Virus record (IMG/VR): IMGVR_UViG_3300035523_000153 | Coordinates: 1 to 37,962 of that record | Strand: one strand, 5' to 3' | DNA length: 37,962 nucleotides | Source of the DNA: a virus | Part shown: positions 13,297 through 21,581 of the stretch, one piece after another | Position numbering within the stretch: the first letter of the stretch is position 1 | Layout: the number at the start of each line of letters is the position of its first letter | Made by a program: the position numbers and the translations under genes | Notes under the pieces: model-generated | What the model was told of the DNA's origin: nothing | The model's input: only the letters and a program-made list of their open reading frames with translations | Databases searched by the model: none

Positions 13297-13409
13297 ACGG
13301 CTTGCCCGCCAGCGTGGTAGGATGAGGCCAGAGACATAGGTAGGTCAGCGCCAGAGGTTTGACCCGGCGCGTTCTTCCCATTCGGGAGGGGCGCGCCGTT
13401 CGTGGTTTT
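13294..13409 (+). promoter_or_regulatory. Late-gene leader, copy 1 (promoter, core box, hairpin)
   Basis: TAGACG (13294-13299), 18-bp spacer, extended -10 TGG-TAGGAT (13318-13323). The invariant 23-nt box (13348-13370) is a GCGCC stem, AGAGGTTTGACCC loop and GGCGC stem. The latter GGCGC also starts a 14-bp hairpin (13366-13379 with 13384-13397, loop ATTC), followed by GTTCGTGGTTTT (13398-13409). The two stems cannot form together. It heads the terminase/portal unit. Confidence 0.75.
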
Positions 13410-13431
13410 GGGGGCGGGATCGAGCGTGCAG

Positions 13432-14172
13432 ATGGAAAGCGTTGCAGGAAATTGCAGGGGAAAGAGACCGGTTCATCTAACAGGAAAGCAGGTGGCCGCC
13501 GCGGCCCTGGTCGCCGCCGATCACCTGAGCGATGAGCGGATCGCCGCCCAGATAGGCGTCTCCGTGCGCACGCTGTACGGGTGGAAGCGCCGAACGGAGT
13601 TCGCGGACGAGGTGGACCGCATCCGCGATGAGCTGCGCGCCAACGCCGTGGCCACCGGCATCGCCCTGCGCGAGCAACGACTCCTCGACATTGACTGGCG
13701 GCGCGGCCTCCTGAAACAGATCGTCCGGGCCAGGGCGCAGAGCGGGAGCGTTCCCGCCAGCCAGGGAGGGGACACCGGCCTGATGGTGCGCAAGGTCGCC
13801 ATCGTCAAGGTCTACGAAGCCCCTGAACTCGCAGCACCGTACATCGAGGACGGCGACACGCCGAGCGCCGATGAGTTTGCCGCCATGGTCTCCGAGCAGC
13901 TCGCGGCGCAGATCTCGGCGACCGTCAGCATCACGCCGACGAAGGTGACGGTGGAAGTCGAGGAGTTCGCCCTGGATACCGGGCTGCTGTCCGCATGGGA
14001 CAAGTTGGAGCAGGCCGCCGCCGCCGAGACCGGCGGCCGGGTGGAGAAGCACGTCGTGGCGCACAGCAGGGCCGGCGAACCCGATTACGACGCCCTGACG
14101 GACGAGGAGCTTGATGAGCTGGACCGCCTCACGGCCATCGCCGAAGGGCGCGCCGACAAACAGGGAGGTTAA
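13432..14172 (+). CDS. terS: Terminase small subunit
   Basis: 246 residues. After a short leader, residues about 17-55 form a helix-turn-helix (AAALVAADHLSDERIAAQIG, then VSVRTLYGWKRRTEFADEVD) of the type that small terminases use to recognise packaging DNA. The central helical part would oligomerise. The C-terminus is acidic (DYDALTDEELDELDRLTAIA) and would contact the large subunit. ATG 13432 has only a weak purine-rich stretch upstream; GTG 13426 is an alternative. It lies directly behind leader copy 1 and overlaps the large subunit by 59 bases. The assignment rests on the HTH and position. Confidence 0.82.
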   Translation: MESVAGNCRGKRPVHLTGKQVAAAALVAADHLSDERIAAQIGVSVRTLYGWKRRTEFADEVDRIRDELRANAVATGIALREQRLLDIDWRRGLLKQIVRARAQSGSVPASQGGDTGLMVRKVAIVKVYEAPELAAPYIEDGDTPSADEFAAMVSEQLAAQISATVSITPTKVTVEVEEFALDTGLLSAWDKLEQAAAAETGGRVEKHVVAHSRAGEPDYDALTDEELDELDRLTAIAEGRADKQGG

Positions 14173-15655
14173 GGCGGCAAAGGCGCGGCGCCGGTTCCGG
14201 CACTTCGTGCGGCAGGCGTGGCACGTACTGGAACCGGATACCCCGCTCCAGGACAACTGGCACATCGACGTGCTCTGCGACCACCTGCAGGCGGCGGTGG
14301 AGGGGTGGGCGCGGCAGAAGAAGGACGAGGACGCCGAGAACCCGCTCCAGAACCTGGTCATCAACATACCGCCGGGAACGGCCAAGAGCCGCGTCGTCAG
14401 CGTCATGTGGCCGGCCTGGGTGTGGCTGAAATGGCCGCAGTTCCGGTGGGCGTTCCTCTCCGCCAACCCGCGCGTTGCCCAGCGCGATGCGATGTATTGC
14501 AAGGACCTGCTGGAGAGCGATTGGTACCGCGACACGTTCGGGATTGCCTGGGAGCTACGTGATGACGCGAACGCCGCCAGCCGCTTCTTCAACAGCGCGG
14601 GCGGCTGCCGGCAGGCGTTGGGGATCATGTCGCGGATCACGGGCGACCGGTCGGATGCCCTGGTAGTGGACGATCCGCACGATGCGGAGGAGGCCCAGAG
14701 CGACGTAAAGCGCCAGGCGGTCATCGACAAATGGGACAGCGCGACCGCCAACCGGGTGAACGACCTGCGGCTTTCGCTCCGGGTCGGGATCATGCAGCGG
14801 CTCCACGAGGACGATTGGAGCGGACATGTGCTGGCGGAGGGCGGTTGGGCGCACATCAACCTGCCGATGGAGTATGAGCGGCCGTTGAAGTGCCAATGTC
14901 CGTGTTGCGTAAAGGGCGGCGTCACGGCGCTCGGATCGTACGATCGGCGAACGCGGGAGGGGGAGCTGCTCTTCCACCAGCGGTTCACGCCGGCGGTGCT
15001 CGCCTCGGAACTAAAGCGGCTCGGGGCCACCGGCTACGCGGGACAGATGCAGCAACGGCCCAGCGCGAGGGGCGGCACGCTCTTCCCGGTGGCGAAGATC
15101 GAGATCGTAACGGCGTTGCCGGCCGGCATCCGGCTCCTGCGCTATTGGGACAAGGCGGGCACCGAAGGCGGCGGCTGCTACACGGTGGGCGCGCTGCTCG
15201 GTGAGTACGAGGGCATCTACTACGTCGCCGACATCGTGCGCGGCCAGTGGGGCAGCGACAACCGGAAGTCCGTGATGAAGGCGACGGCGGCCATGGACGG
15301 GACGGAAGTGCAGGTCTGGTTTGAGCGCGAGCAGGGATCGGGCGGCAAGGAGTCTGCCGAGATCTCGATCAAGGACCTGGCCGGGTACGACGTGCATGAG
15401 GACCTGGTGACGGGCGACAAGGAGACGCGGGCACGGCCGTTTGCGGCACAGGTGCAGGCGGGCAACGTGCGGATGCTGCTCGGGGAGTGGAACAAGACGT
15501 ATCTGGGGGAGCTGGAGACGGCCCCCAACGGCAAGTACAAGGACCAGTGGGATGCGAGCAGTGGCGCCTTCAACAAGCTTGCGCTCGGAGCGGGCGAATC
15601 GACGGCATTCAACCCGCTGGAGCTGATCACATCCATGACGCGGGGACGGAGGTAA
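14114..15655 (+). CDS. terL: Terminase large subunit
   Basis: 513 residues, ATP-driven packaging motor and nuclease. Walker A is PPGTAKSR (about 86-93) and Walker B is LVVDDPHDAEE (183-193), with acidic residues for catalysis. The C-terminal RNase H-like nuclease part has RYWDKAGT, then YYVADIVRGQW, VQVWFEREQGSGG and later FAAQVQAGNVRMLLG, with GKYKDQWDASSGAFN, typical of the TIGR01630-like terminase C-terminal domain. ATG 14114 follows GAGGAG (14104-14109); it lies inside the small subunit gene. Full length for the family. Confidence 0.95.
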   Translation: MSWTASRPSPKGAPTNREVKAAKARRRFRHFVRQAWHVLEPDTPLQDNWHIDVLCDHLQAAVEGWARQKKDEDAENPLQNLVINIPPGTAKSRVVSVMWPAWVWLKWPQFRWAFLSANPRVAQRDAMYCKDLLESDWYRDTFGIAWELRDDANAASRFFNSAGGCRQALGIMSRITGDRSDALVVDDPHDAEEAQSDVKRQAVIDKWDSATANRVNDLRLSLRVGIMQRLHEDDWSGHVLAEGGWAHINLPMEYERPLKCQCPCCVKGGVTALGSYDRRTREGELLFHQRFTPAVLASELKRLGATGYAGQMQQRPSARGGTLFPVAKIEIVTALPAGIRLLRYWDKAGTEGGGCYTVGALLGEYEGIYYVADIVRGQWGSDNRKSVMKATAAMDGTEVQVWFEREQGSGGKESAEISIKDLAGYDVHEDLVTGDKETRARPFAAQVQAGNVRMLLGEWNKTYLGELETAPNGKYKDQWDASSGAFNKLALGAGESTAFNPLELITSMTRGRR

Positions 15656-15659
15656 CGAG

Positions 15660-17192
15660 ATGACGGACGTAGCAAAGATCCAGGGGCGGCAGACGAGCCC
15701 GACCGGGTTTAGCCCCTATAGCACGGGCGGGGCGGGGATCATCCCGAGGCGCGGCTTGGAGCGGCCGGATGCCCTGCTGAACCGCTTCGACCTGGCGGCG
15801 CAGGCCGTGGCCAACCCGCAGCGGCTGCTGATGCTTCTGCGTTCCATGCATCCCACTCTGTCCCAGGCGACATCCTCCGTGCTCGGCATGCTCTGCCCGC
15901 CGGGCGACATCAAGATCGTGGGTACCCTGGAATCGGCGGAGGGCGAGGGCGACGACGCCGAAGACCCGAAGGCCACGGAGATCCTCCGAGACTTCTTCGA
16001 TGGCCTCCCCTCGGAGATCGGAGGCGTCGAGGGGCTGGCGGCCACCGGCATCCTCAGCCTCCTGTTTACGGGCATGACCTGCCTGGAGGCCGTGCCGGGC
16101 CCCAGCGGAACGGGGGTCGCCGCTCTGTGGCCCGTGGACTCGCTCACCGTCTGGTTTGGCCGGAAGGAGAAAGACGCCCCGCTGACCCCCTTCCAGCTGC
16201 AGACGCAGAGCGGCGACCCGTGGAAGGAGTTGGACACGGAGACCTTCCACTGGGCGGACCTTCCGAAGTTCGCGGACGAGGCGTACGCCGAGGCGCTGTA
16301 CGCTCCGGCCCTGAACGAGTGCCTCGCCGACGTGAGGCTGATGCAGGACCTGCGCGACGCCTTCCACCATACGGCCTGGCCGCGCGTGGCGTTCTCCATC
16401 GACCTCTCGATGTTGATCGAGTTCGCCAAGGAAAAGCTGAAGATGACGGCCGAGAAGGCCACCGAGTGGGGCATGGCGCGGTATGCTGAGTTCGTGGAGA
16501 AGGCCGACGACATGAAGGCCGACGACACCCTCTTCCTCCCCGGAAACGGCAAGATCGACATCCTGGAGGGCGGGCGCGGGTTTGGCAACAACACGGCCGT
16601 GATGGACGTGTTCGCGCGTCGCCTCACCCAGAGCCTCAAGACGCTTCCCATCTTCCTCGGGATCAACGACTCCACCACCGAGACGCAGGCCACCGTGCAG
16701 TTCGCCGTGCAGGCCCTGATCCTGGAGCAGTTGCGAGCCACGGCCGTCTCGGTCATCGTGTGGGCCGCGAACCTTCATCTGCGCCTGCTGGGCAACCCCG
16801 CCAAGGCCAAGGCCGTCTACGAGGCGATCCGGACTACCGACGCGCTGGTGGAGGCTCAGACCGACCAGATCCGGCTCAACGTGAACAAGGAGCTTGTGAG
16901 GCTGGGTGCGATTACCCCGGACGAGTTCGCGCGGCGCATGACGGGCTCCGGGATGGCCGACAAATCCAAGGCAGGAGCCTTTGATAGCCAGCCGCAGGGA
17001 CAGCCCCCCCAGGGCCAGCAGCCGGACGTGGCGAAGGCCGCCGGGCTACAGTGGAGAGAGGTGGAGCAACTCGCCAAGGCCACGTCGTGGGAGCATGCAT
17101 GGCGGGTCATGGGGATCACCGACCCCAAGGAGCAGGCGAGGATCAGGAAGGAGCGGGCGACGTACGATGTCACGTTCGACAACAGGCAGTGA
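15660..17192 (+). CDS. Portal protein (DUF935 / Mu gp29-like)
   Basis: 510 residues. The portal ring forms the vertex for DNA entry and tail attachment. A strong GGAGGTAACGAG ribosome site precedes ATG 15660. Recognisable segments include LLMLLRSMHPTLSQATSSV, RDAFHHTAWPRVAFSIDL and FGNNTAVMDVFARRLTQS followed by KTLPIFLGINDSTTETQA, matching the DUF935/gp29 portal family known from Mu-like and other phages. A Gln/Pro-rich linker precedes the C-terminal helix. It sits right after the terminase, as usual. Family placement is by pattern reading. Confidence 0.88.
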   Translation: MTDVAKIQGRQTSPTGFSPYSTGGAGIIPRRGLERPDALLNRFDLAAQAVANPQRLLMLLRSMHPTLSQATSSVLGMLCPPGDIKIVGTLESAEGEGDDAEDPKATEILRDFFDGLPSEIGGVEGLAATGILSLLFTGMTCLEAVPGPSGTGVAALWPVDSLTVWFGRKEKDAPLTPFQLQTQSGDPWKELDTETFHWADLPKFADEAYAEALYAPALNECLADVRLMQDLRDAFHHTAWPRVAFSIDLSMLIEFAKEKLKMTAEKATEWGMARYAEFVEKADDMKADDTLFLPGNGKIDILEGGRGFGNNTAVMDVFARRLTQSLKTLPIFLGINDSTTETQATVQFAVQALILEQLRATAVSVIVWAANLHLRLLGNPAKAKAVYEAIRTTDALVEAQTDQIRLNVNKELVRLGAITPDEFARRMTGSGMADKSKAGAFDSQPQGQPPQGQQPDVAKAAGLQWREVEQLAKATSWEHAWRVMGITDPKEQARIRKERATYDVTFDNRQ

Positions 17193-17415
17193 CGGCGGGT
17201 TCCCCGACGTGGGCGCGGCGTTCGCCAGGGGCTTCGAGGCCGCCGGCGACGCGGGCAAACGGCCGCGCGGGAAGGCGATCAACTGGACGGACGAGGAGAT
17301 CGCGGCGATGTCCACGCCCGAGGCGATGATGGAGGCCGCGGAGTCCGCCGCGGAGCTGTGGCGGCAGTCGGCTTCTCCAGAGTTCGCCGACCTGCTGGAC
17401 GCGGAGGAGGCGTAG
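17167..17415 (+). CDS. Small acidic protein after portal
   Basis: 82 residues from ATG 17167, inside the last codons of the portal gene (26-base overlap). The N-terminus is Gly/Ala-rich; residues about 38-80 form acidic helices (INWTDEEIAAMSTPEAMMEA; WRQSASPEFADLLD). No ribosome site of ideal spacing is seen, so translation may be coupled to the portal. The position between portal and morphogenesis protein suggests a head-completion accessory or small scaffold, unproven. Confidence 0.6.
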   Translation: MSRSTTGSDGGFPDVGAAFARGFEAAGDAGKRPRGKAINWTDEEIAAMSTPEAMMEAAESAAELWRQSASPEFADLLDAEEA

Positions 17416-17417
17416 CC

Positions 17418-18032
17418 GTGCCACTGGTCCCGAATCGACACTCCAAGTACCTGTGGGACACCGACCGGCGCCGCTACGTGACCCGCCAAGGCCGCGTGGT
17501 GGACCCGGCCCGCGTGAGGGCCGAGGTGGACCGCGCCATCGACGCGCTGGCCGGCCGCATGGGCGAGCTATGCGGCCGTCTGGAGGCCCGGTCCATCACC
17601 ATCGAGCAGTGGCAGACCGGTATGCGTGAGGCTATGCGCGAGCTGCACGTGGCGGCCGGCGCATCAGCCCGGGGCGGCTGGGCCCAAATGACCCACGCGG
17701 ACTACGGCCGCATCGGGCAGCGCATGCCGGATCAGTACCGATACCTCCGCCGTTTCGCCCAGCAGTTGGAGAGCGGAGAGCAGCCGATGGGGGCGCGTTT
17801 CGCCCGCCGCGCCCAGATGTACGCCGAGGCCGCCCGTGGGACGCATGAAGCGATGCGCCGGCAGATGGAGAAGGACGCCGGAAGCGCCGAGGAGATGCGG
17901 CTCCTAAACGCCCTGGAGAGTTGTGACGAGTGCGTGCTGGCCGCCGGCTACTGGGCGCCCATCGGGACCCTGCCGGAGATTGGAAGCCTGACCTGTCTCT
18001 CCAACTGCAAGTGCACGCTGGCGTATCGTTAG
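17418..18032 (+). CDS. Head morphogenesis / minor capsid protein (gpF/gp7-like)
   Basis: 204 residues from GTG 17418, supported by GGAGGAGG just upstream. The long helical body (ARVRAEVDRAIDALAGRMGE; FAQQLESGEQPMGARFARRA) ends in a Cys module CDECVLAAGYWAPIGTLPEI followed by CLSNCKC, the type seen at the C-termini of phage head morphogenesis (Mu gpF-related) proteins. The Cys residues may bind zinc or crosslink. The size is shorter than full Mu gpF; only the C-terminal signature is convincing. Confidence 0.72.
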   Translation: MPLVPNRHSKYLWDTDRRRYVTRQGRVVDPARVRAEVDRAIDALAGRMGELCGRLEARSITIEQWQTGMREAMRELHVAAGASARGGWAQMTHADYGRIGQRMPDQYRYLRRFAQQLESGEQPMGARFARRAQMYAEAARGTHEAMRRQMEKDAGSAEEMRLLNALESCDECVLAAGYWAPIGTLPEIGSLTCLSNCKCTLAYR

Positions 18033-18151
18033 TCCCATAGCGAGTCCTGTAAGGCCTGGAAGGAGTGACTGTGCTGGTGGTAACATCCAACGATACCGCC
18101 ACGCCGCGATCGTGCTCCCATCCGGGGTGGCTGAGGGAGGGGCCTCGAACA

Positions 18152-18607
18152 GTGCCTAAGCTGACTGAACGTCAGATCGTCTCCGCGGATGCCAAGGTTA
18201 AGCAGTTTCACGACTACGCTCGCCACATATTTCAGACCTTGGTTGCGTGGTTTACCTTTTTCATAACGGTCAACTACGCCAGCATGGGCTGGTTAGCTAA
18301 ACCGTCGGCAGACTCTCATGCCCAGCATTCGCTGGTCAGCCTCGTCGCCTTGGTGTTCGCGCTGCACAACGTGCTAGGGATTTGGGTGACGCTTGTGGCC
18401 AGAAAACAGATGATTACGATCGGAGCTACGATCCTGACTCTGGATCGGCTCACGGAAGACGGGTCTGCGTCTCCGCCAATCCCCGAACTGCAGTGCAATG
18501 CGGTTCCTATCACGCTCTACTCCGTCGGGCCATTGTTGATGGTTACAGCGATGGCGCCGCTGTTCGTGGCGTGGTGCGTCCTCCCATTCCTCTTTGGCCG
18601 GACCTAG
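18152..18607 (+). CDS. Multi-pass membrane protein, probable cargo gene
   Basis: 151 residues. GTG 18152 is chosen because GAGGGAGGGG lies nine bases upstream and the open frame before it does not look like protein. Three hydrophobic segments are seen: about 27-48 (FQTLVAWFTFFITVNYASMG), about 62-85 (SLVALVFALHNVLGIWVTLV) and about 123-147 (VGPLLMVTAMAPLFVAWCVL). A soluble loop lies between the second and third. Codon use is less GC-biased than the flanking structural genes, suggesting later acquisition. It sits at the end of late unit 1, just before leader copy 2. It could be a superinfection-exclusion or other lysogeny-expressed protein; no family is recognised. Confidence 0.65.
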   Translation: MPKLTERQIVSADAKVKQFHDYARHIFQTLVAWFTFFITVNYASMGWLAKPSADSHAQHSLVSLVALVFALHNVLGIWVTLVARKQMITIGATILTLDRLTEDGSASPPIPELQCNAVPITLYSVGPLLMVTAMAPLFVAWCVLPFLFGRT

Positions 18608-18625
18608 AGGAGGGAGCGAGCGCCG

Positions 18626-18745
18626 TTGACGAACAGGCGTGCCGTGTGATACGATAGAGCCAGAGACATAGCGCTTGATGCGCCAGAGGTTTGACCCGGC
18701 GCCTGCCCCTACTGAGGGGGCAGGCGCCGTTTGTCGTTTTGGAGG
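18626..18745 (+). promoter_or_regulatory. Late-gene leader, copy 2 (promoter, core box, hairpin)
   Basis: TTGACG (18626-18631), 18-bp spacer, extended -10 TGA-TACGAT (18650-18655). The invariant box is at 18680-18702. The hairpin GGCGCCTGCCCC/GGGGCAGGCGCC (18698-18709 with 18717-18728) is perfect over 12 bp, followed by GTTTGTCGTTTT and then GGAGG (18741-18745), the ribosome site of the capsid protease. Distance from -10 end to box start is 25 nt, as in copy 1. Confidence 0.8.
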
Positions 18746-18753
18746 TCCCGTAT

Positions 18754-20130
18754 ATGGACAACCTGGTGATCCACCCGAGCGCGGTAGGCGTGCTGTCCGG
18801 CCCCTGGGCCATCGAGGAGCGCTACGCGGCCATCGCCGAGGCGCGGCTATCGCGCGTCGATTGGTCCGCTCATATGGCCGCCTGGGAGGCAGCGCAGGCC
18901 GCTCGCGGAACCGTGGACCCAGCCGCGGACGCCAAGCCCTACGAGGTGGTCGACGGCGTGGCGATCCTTCAGCTCACCGGCCCGATGACCAAGGGCCTCA
19001 ACTCCTTCCAGGCGATGTTCGGAGGAACCTCCACGGTGGCGCTGCGCCGCTCCATCCGGCAGGCCGCGGCGGATCCCGACGTCAAGGCGATCCTCCTCAA
19101 CGTGGACAGCCCGGGCGGATCGGTTGACGGGACCGCGGCGTTGGCCGACGACGTGGCGGCCGCCGCGAAGAAGAAGCCCACCTGCGCCTACATCGACGGG
19201 CAGGGCTGTTCCGCCGCCTACTGGGTGGCGAGCCAGGCCACCCGGATCGACACCGGCCGCACCTCCATCGTCGGATCCATCGGCACCTACACGACGGTGG
19301 TCGACCAGTCGGCCTACGCCGAGAGCAAGGGCGTGAAGGTCCATGTCATCCGCGCCGGAACGCACAAGGGCGCGGGCGTGGCGGGCGCGCCGGTGACCGA
19401 CGAACAGCTCTCCGAGATCCAGGGCATGGTGGACGACATCAACGCCCAGTTCGAGGGCGGGGTCATGGGCGGCCGCAAGATGAACGCCCAGCAGCTCGCG
19501 GGCGCCAACGACGGACGCGTGTTCGTGGGCCGCAAGGCCCTGAAGGCCGGCCTGGTGGACGGGATCGGCTCGTTCGACCAGGCCCTGAACCGCCTGCGGG
19601 CGTACAACCCGGACAGGCCAGAGACAGCGCCCACGCGTGGCGCAAGGGAGGAAAACGGGATGACGTTCAAACAGCGCTTCCTCGCGCTGCTCAACGGCGA
19701 GGATGGCGACGAGGACGAGGGCGGGACGGACGCCACGGCGACCGCAACGCTGGCGGCTGGAACCATAGTGGCCGCGAGCGCCGAGCAGGCCGCCCTGGCG
19801 AAGCTCGGCGAGAAGTACCTGGCCCAGACGCGGGAAGCGGCCCAAGCGGCCTATGTCCGCGCCAAGGGGCAGGACGCCGCGAAGGACGACCGGTACAAGG
19901 CGCTTGGCTCCGCCTCGTTCGAGGATGCGACGCTCGCCGCCGGCCTCTACAACGAGATGGCGGACGCCAAGCTCGGCATCACGCCGGACAAGGGCGCCGA
20001 GCGCCAGACCACCGCCAGGGCCCTCCCGGGCGCTGGCAATGAGGCCGGTACGCTCAACGCGAAACCGGACCTCGAACCGAATGCGATCTACGACGATCGC
20101 AGGGCGGCCACGGCCGCGGGAGGCAAGTAG
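18754..20130 (+). CDS. Head maturation protease (S49/SppA type) with scaffold C-terminus
   Basis: 458 residues, first gene after leader copy 2 (GGAGG eight bases before ATG 18754). The S49 peptidase region is about 60-300: LTGPMTKG, then LLNVDSPGGSVDGTAALADD, the nucleophile region GQGCSAAYWVAS (Ser153) and THKGAG with a probable general-base Lys205. This is the lambda gpC-like protease that trims scaffold and portal during procapsid maturation. After an acidic linker (about 305-325), the C-terminal 156 residues form the scaffold, which also has its own start (19660). Confidence 0.92.
   Translation: MDNLVIHPSAVGVLSGPWAIEERYAAIAEARLSRVDWSAHMAAWEAAQAARGTVDPAADAKPYEVVDGVAILQLTGPMTKGLNSFQAMFGGTSTVALRRSIRQAAADPDVKAILLNVDSPGGSVDGTAALADDVAAAAKKKPTCAYIDGQGCSAAYWVASQATRIDTGRTSIVGSIGTYTTVVDQSAYAESKGVKVHVIRAGTHKGAGVAGAPVTDEQLSEIQGMVDDINAQFEGGVMGGRKMNAQQLAGANDGRVFVGRKALKAGLVDGIGSFDQALNRLRAYNPDRPETAPTRGAREENGMTFKQRFLALLNGEDGDEDEGGTDATATATLAAGTIVAASAEQAALAKLGEKYLAQTREAAQAAYVRAKGQDAAKDDRYKALGSASFEDATLAAGLYNEMADAKLGITPDKGAERQTTARALPGAGNEAGTLNAKPDLEPNAIYDDRRAATAAGGK
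19660..20130 (+). CDS. Nested capsid scaffold protein (Nu3-like)
   Basis: In-frame internal start ATG 19660 inside the protease gene, with GGGAGG (19646-19651) eight bases before it. The product is 156 residues beginning MTFKQRFLALLNGEDGDEDE, acidic, Ala-rich and helical, as expected of a scaffold that is made in excess of protease and shares its C-terminus. This matches lambda C/Nu3. The internal ribosome site is direct sequence evidence; independent expression is inferred. Confidence 0.72.
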   Translation: MTFKQRFLALLNGEDGDEDEGGTDATATATLAAGTIVAASAEQAALAKLGEKYLAQTREAAQAAYVRAKGQDAAKDDRYKALGSASFEDATLAAGLYNEMADAKLGITPDKGAERQTTARALPGAGNEAGTLNAKPDLEPNAIYDDRRAATAAGGK

Positions 20131-20133
20131 GTT

Positions 20134-20505
20134 ATGGCAAAGACCGAGGGCAGGTTCCCCGGCGAGTTCATCGTCAGCGAGGGGAACGGAACCATCAGCC
20201 GGGAGACGGTCACCATCGTGTCCGGCGCCGGCGTCATTACACCCGGAATGGTGCTCGGTAAGATCACCACGGGCGGCAAATACACCCCGTTCGCTCCCGG
20301 AGCGTCTGATGGCAGTCAGACAGCAGCCGTAATCGCCTACGGGAAAGTGGACGCGACCTCGGCTGACGCCAGTTGCGTCGTCATCATGCGCTATGCCGAG
20401 GTCAACGCTTCCGAGCTGAACTGGGGCAGCGCCACCGCCGGCCAGATCACCACCGGTCTCGCGTCTCTGGCGACGGCAACCATCTTCGCGCGGACCGGCG
20501 TATAA
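20134..20505 (+). CDS. Head decoration protein (gpD-like)
   Basis: 123 residues. The pattern (FPGEFIVSEGNGTISRETVT; GVITPGMVLGKI; ASCVVIMRYAEVNASEL) matches the lambda gpD/HDPD beta-rich trimer that stabilises the expanded capsid. It lies between the scaffold and the major capsid protein, the canonical place. Only a weak ribosome site is visible (TAGG near the start). Slight divergence from lambda gpD is expected; function is well supported by context. Confidence 0.88.
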   Translation: MAKTEGRFPGEFIVSEGNGTISRETVTIVSGAGVITPGMVLGKITTGGKYTPFAPGASDGSQTAAVIAYGKVDATSADASCVVIMRYAEVNASELNWGSATAGQITTGLASLATATIFARTGV

Positions 20506-20543
20506 CCAACGGCCGGACGAACGGCAAGGAGAGAAACGAGACA

Positions 20544-21569
20544 ATGGATCCGATTCTGGATGTCTTCGGGAGTGACGCGTTCAGCGTGATCTCCCTGACG
20601 GCGGCCATCAACAAGATGCCGTTCGTCCCCGGCCGCGCCGGCCGCCTCGGAATCTTCGAGGAGAGCGGCGTGCCCACCACGTCGATCGCACTGGAGGAGT
20701 TGGCCGGAACCATCGCGCTGATTCCAAACACGGCGCGCGGGGCGGTCGTCCCGCAGAACACGCCCGACAAGCGCACCATGCGAACCCTCACGATTCCTCA
20801 CCTTCCGGTGCAGGATACCGTTAAGGCGGACGAGTTGCAGAACGTACGCGCATTCGGGCAGGGGGCAGGGCTCTCCGGAGCCCAGGCGACGATCAACCAG
20901 CGCATGCAGCGCATGACCACCGCCCTCGATGCAACGTTGGAGTACGGCCGCATCGGCGCCATCAAGGGCGTCATCTACGACTCCAATGGCAGCACTGTCA
21001 TCTACAACCTGTTCACCGAGTTCGGCGTCACCCAGTCCACCACGGACTTCGTGCTCGGGACCACCACCACCGACATCATCGGCAAGTGCACCGATACCGC
21101 CGGCGTCATCGAGGACGAGCTGGGCGCGGGCGTGTACGACCACATCCACGTCTTCTGCGGCAAGACCTTCTGGAAGTCCTTCATCAGCCACACGGCGGTG
21201 AAGGACGCCTTCAAGTACTTCGAGCAGACCGGCCAGAACATGAACCCGTTGCGCGAGGACCTCCGCTACAAGGGCTTCCAGTTCGGCGGCATGGTCTTCG
21301 AGCAGTACCGGGGCAAGGTGGGCAGCGTTGGTTTCGTGGCCGACGCCGAAGCCCACGCGTTCCCGGTGGGCGTCCCGGGCCTCTTCCAGACGGCGTTCGC
21401 GCCCGCCGACTACGTGGAAACCGCCAACACCATCGGCCTGCCGCGCTATGCGAAGATCGGCCAGGATCCGAGCGGCATGAACAAGTTCGTGCTGCTGGAG
21501 ACCCAGACCAACCCGCTCAGCATCTGCACCCGGCCGAAGGTGCTCGTGAAGCTCACGACCAGCAACTAG
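20544..21569 (+). CDS. Major capsid protein (gpE-like)
   Basis: 341 residues, the length of the lambda gpE family. Diagnostic stretches: FSVISLTAAINKMPFVPGRA, then TTSIALEELAGTIALIPNTA, GVYDHIHVFCGKTFWKSFIS and LREDLRYKGFQFGGMVFEQY. The HK97 fold is inferred from family. ATG 20544 follows AAGGAGAG; a longer frame upstream is the shadow of the decoration gene. Immediately downstream is a hairpin that may buffer expression of this abundant product. Confidence 0.94.
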   Translation: MDPILDVFGSDAFSVISLTAAINKMPFVPGRAGRLGIFEESGVPTTSIALEELAGTIALIPNTARGAVVPQNTPDKRTMRTLTIPHLPVQDTVKADELQNVRAFGQGAGLSGAQATINQRMQRMTTALDATLEYGRIGAIKGVIYDSNGSTVIYNLFTEFGVTQSTTDFVLGTTTTDIIGKCTDTAGVIEDELGAGVYDHIHVFCGKTFWKSFISHTAVKDAFKYFEQTGQNMNPLREDLRYKGFQFGGMVFEQYRGKVGSVGFVADAEAHAFPVGVPGLFQTAFAPADYVETANTIGLPRYAKIGQDPSGMNKFVLLETQTNPLSICTRPKVLVKLTTSN

Positions 21570-21581
21570 GCCGACGAAGCG

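Noticed and set aside
13477-15030. 517-codon minus-strand frame
   Set aside because: Antisense to the terminase genes with strong plus-strand motif evidence; no ribosome site or recognisable domain.
18847-20544. 565-codon open frame on the minus strand
   Set aside because: It is the shadow of the protease/scaffold and decoration genes on the plus strand, which have clear motifs and ribosome sites.
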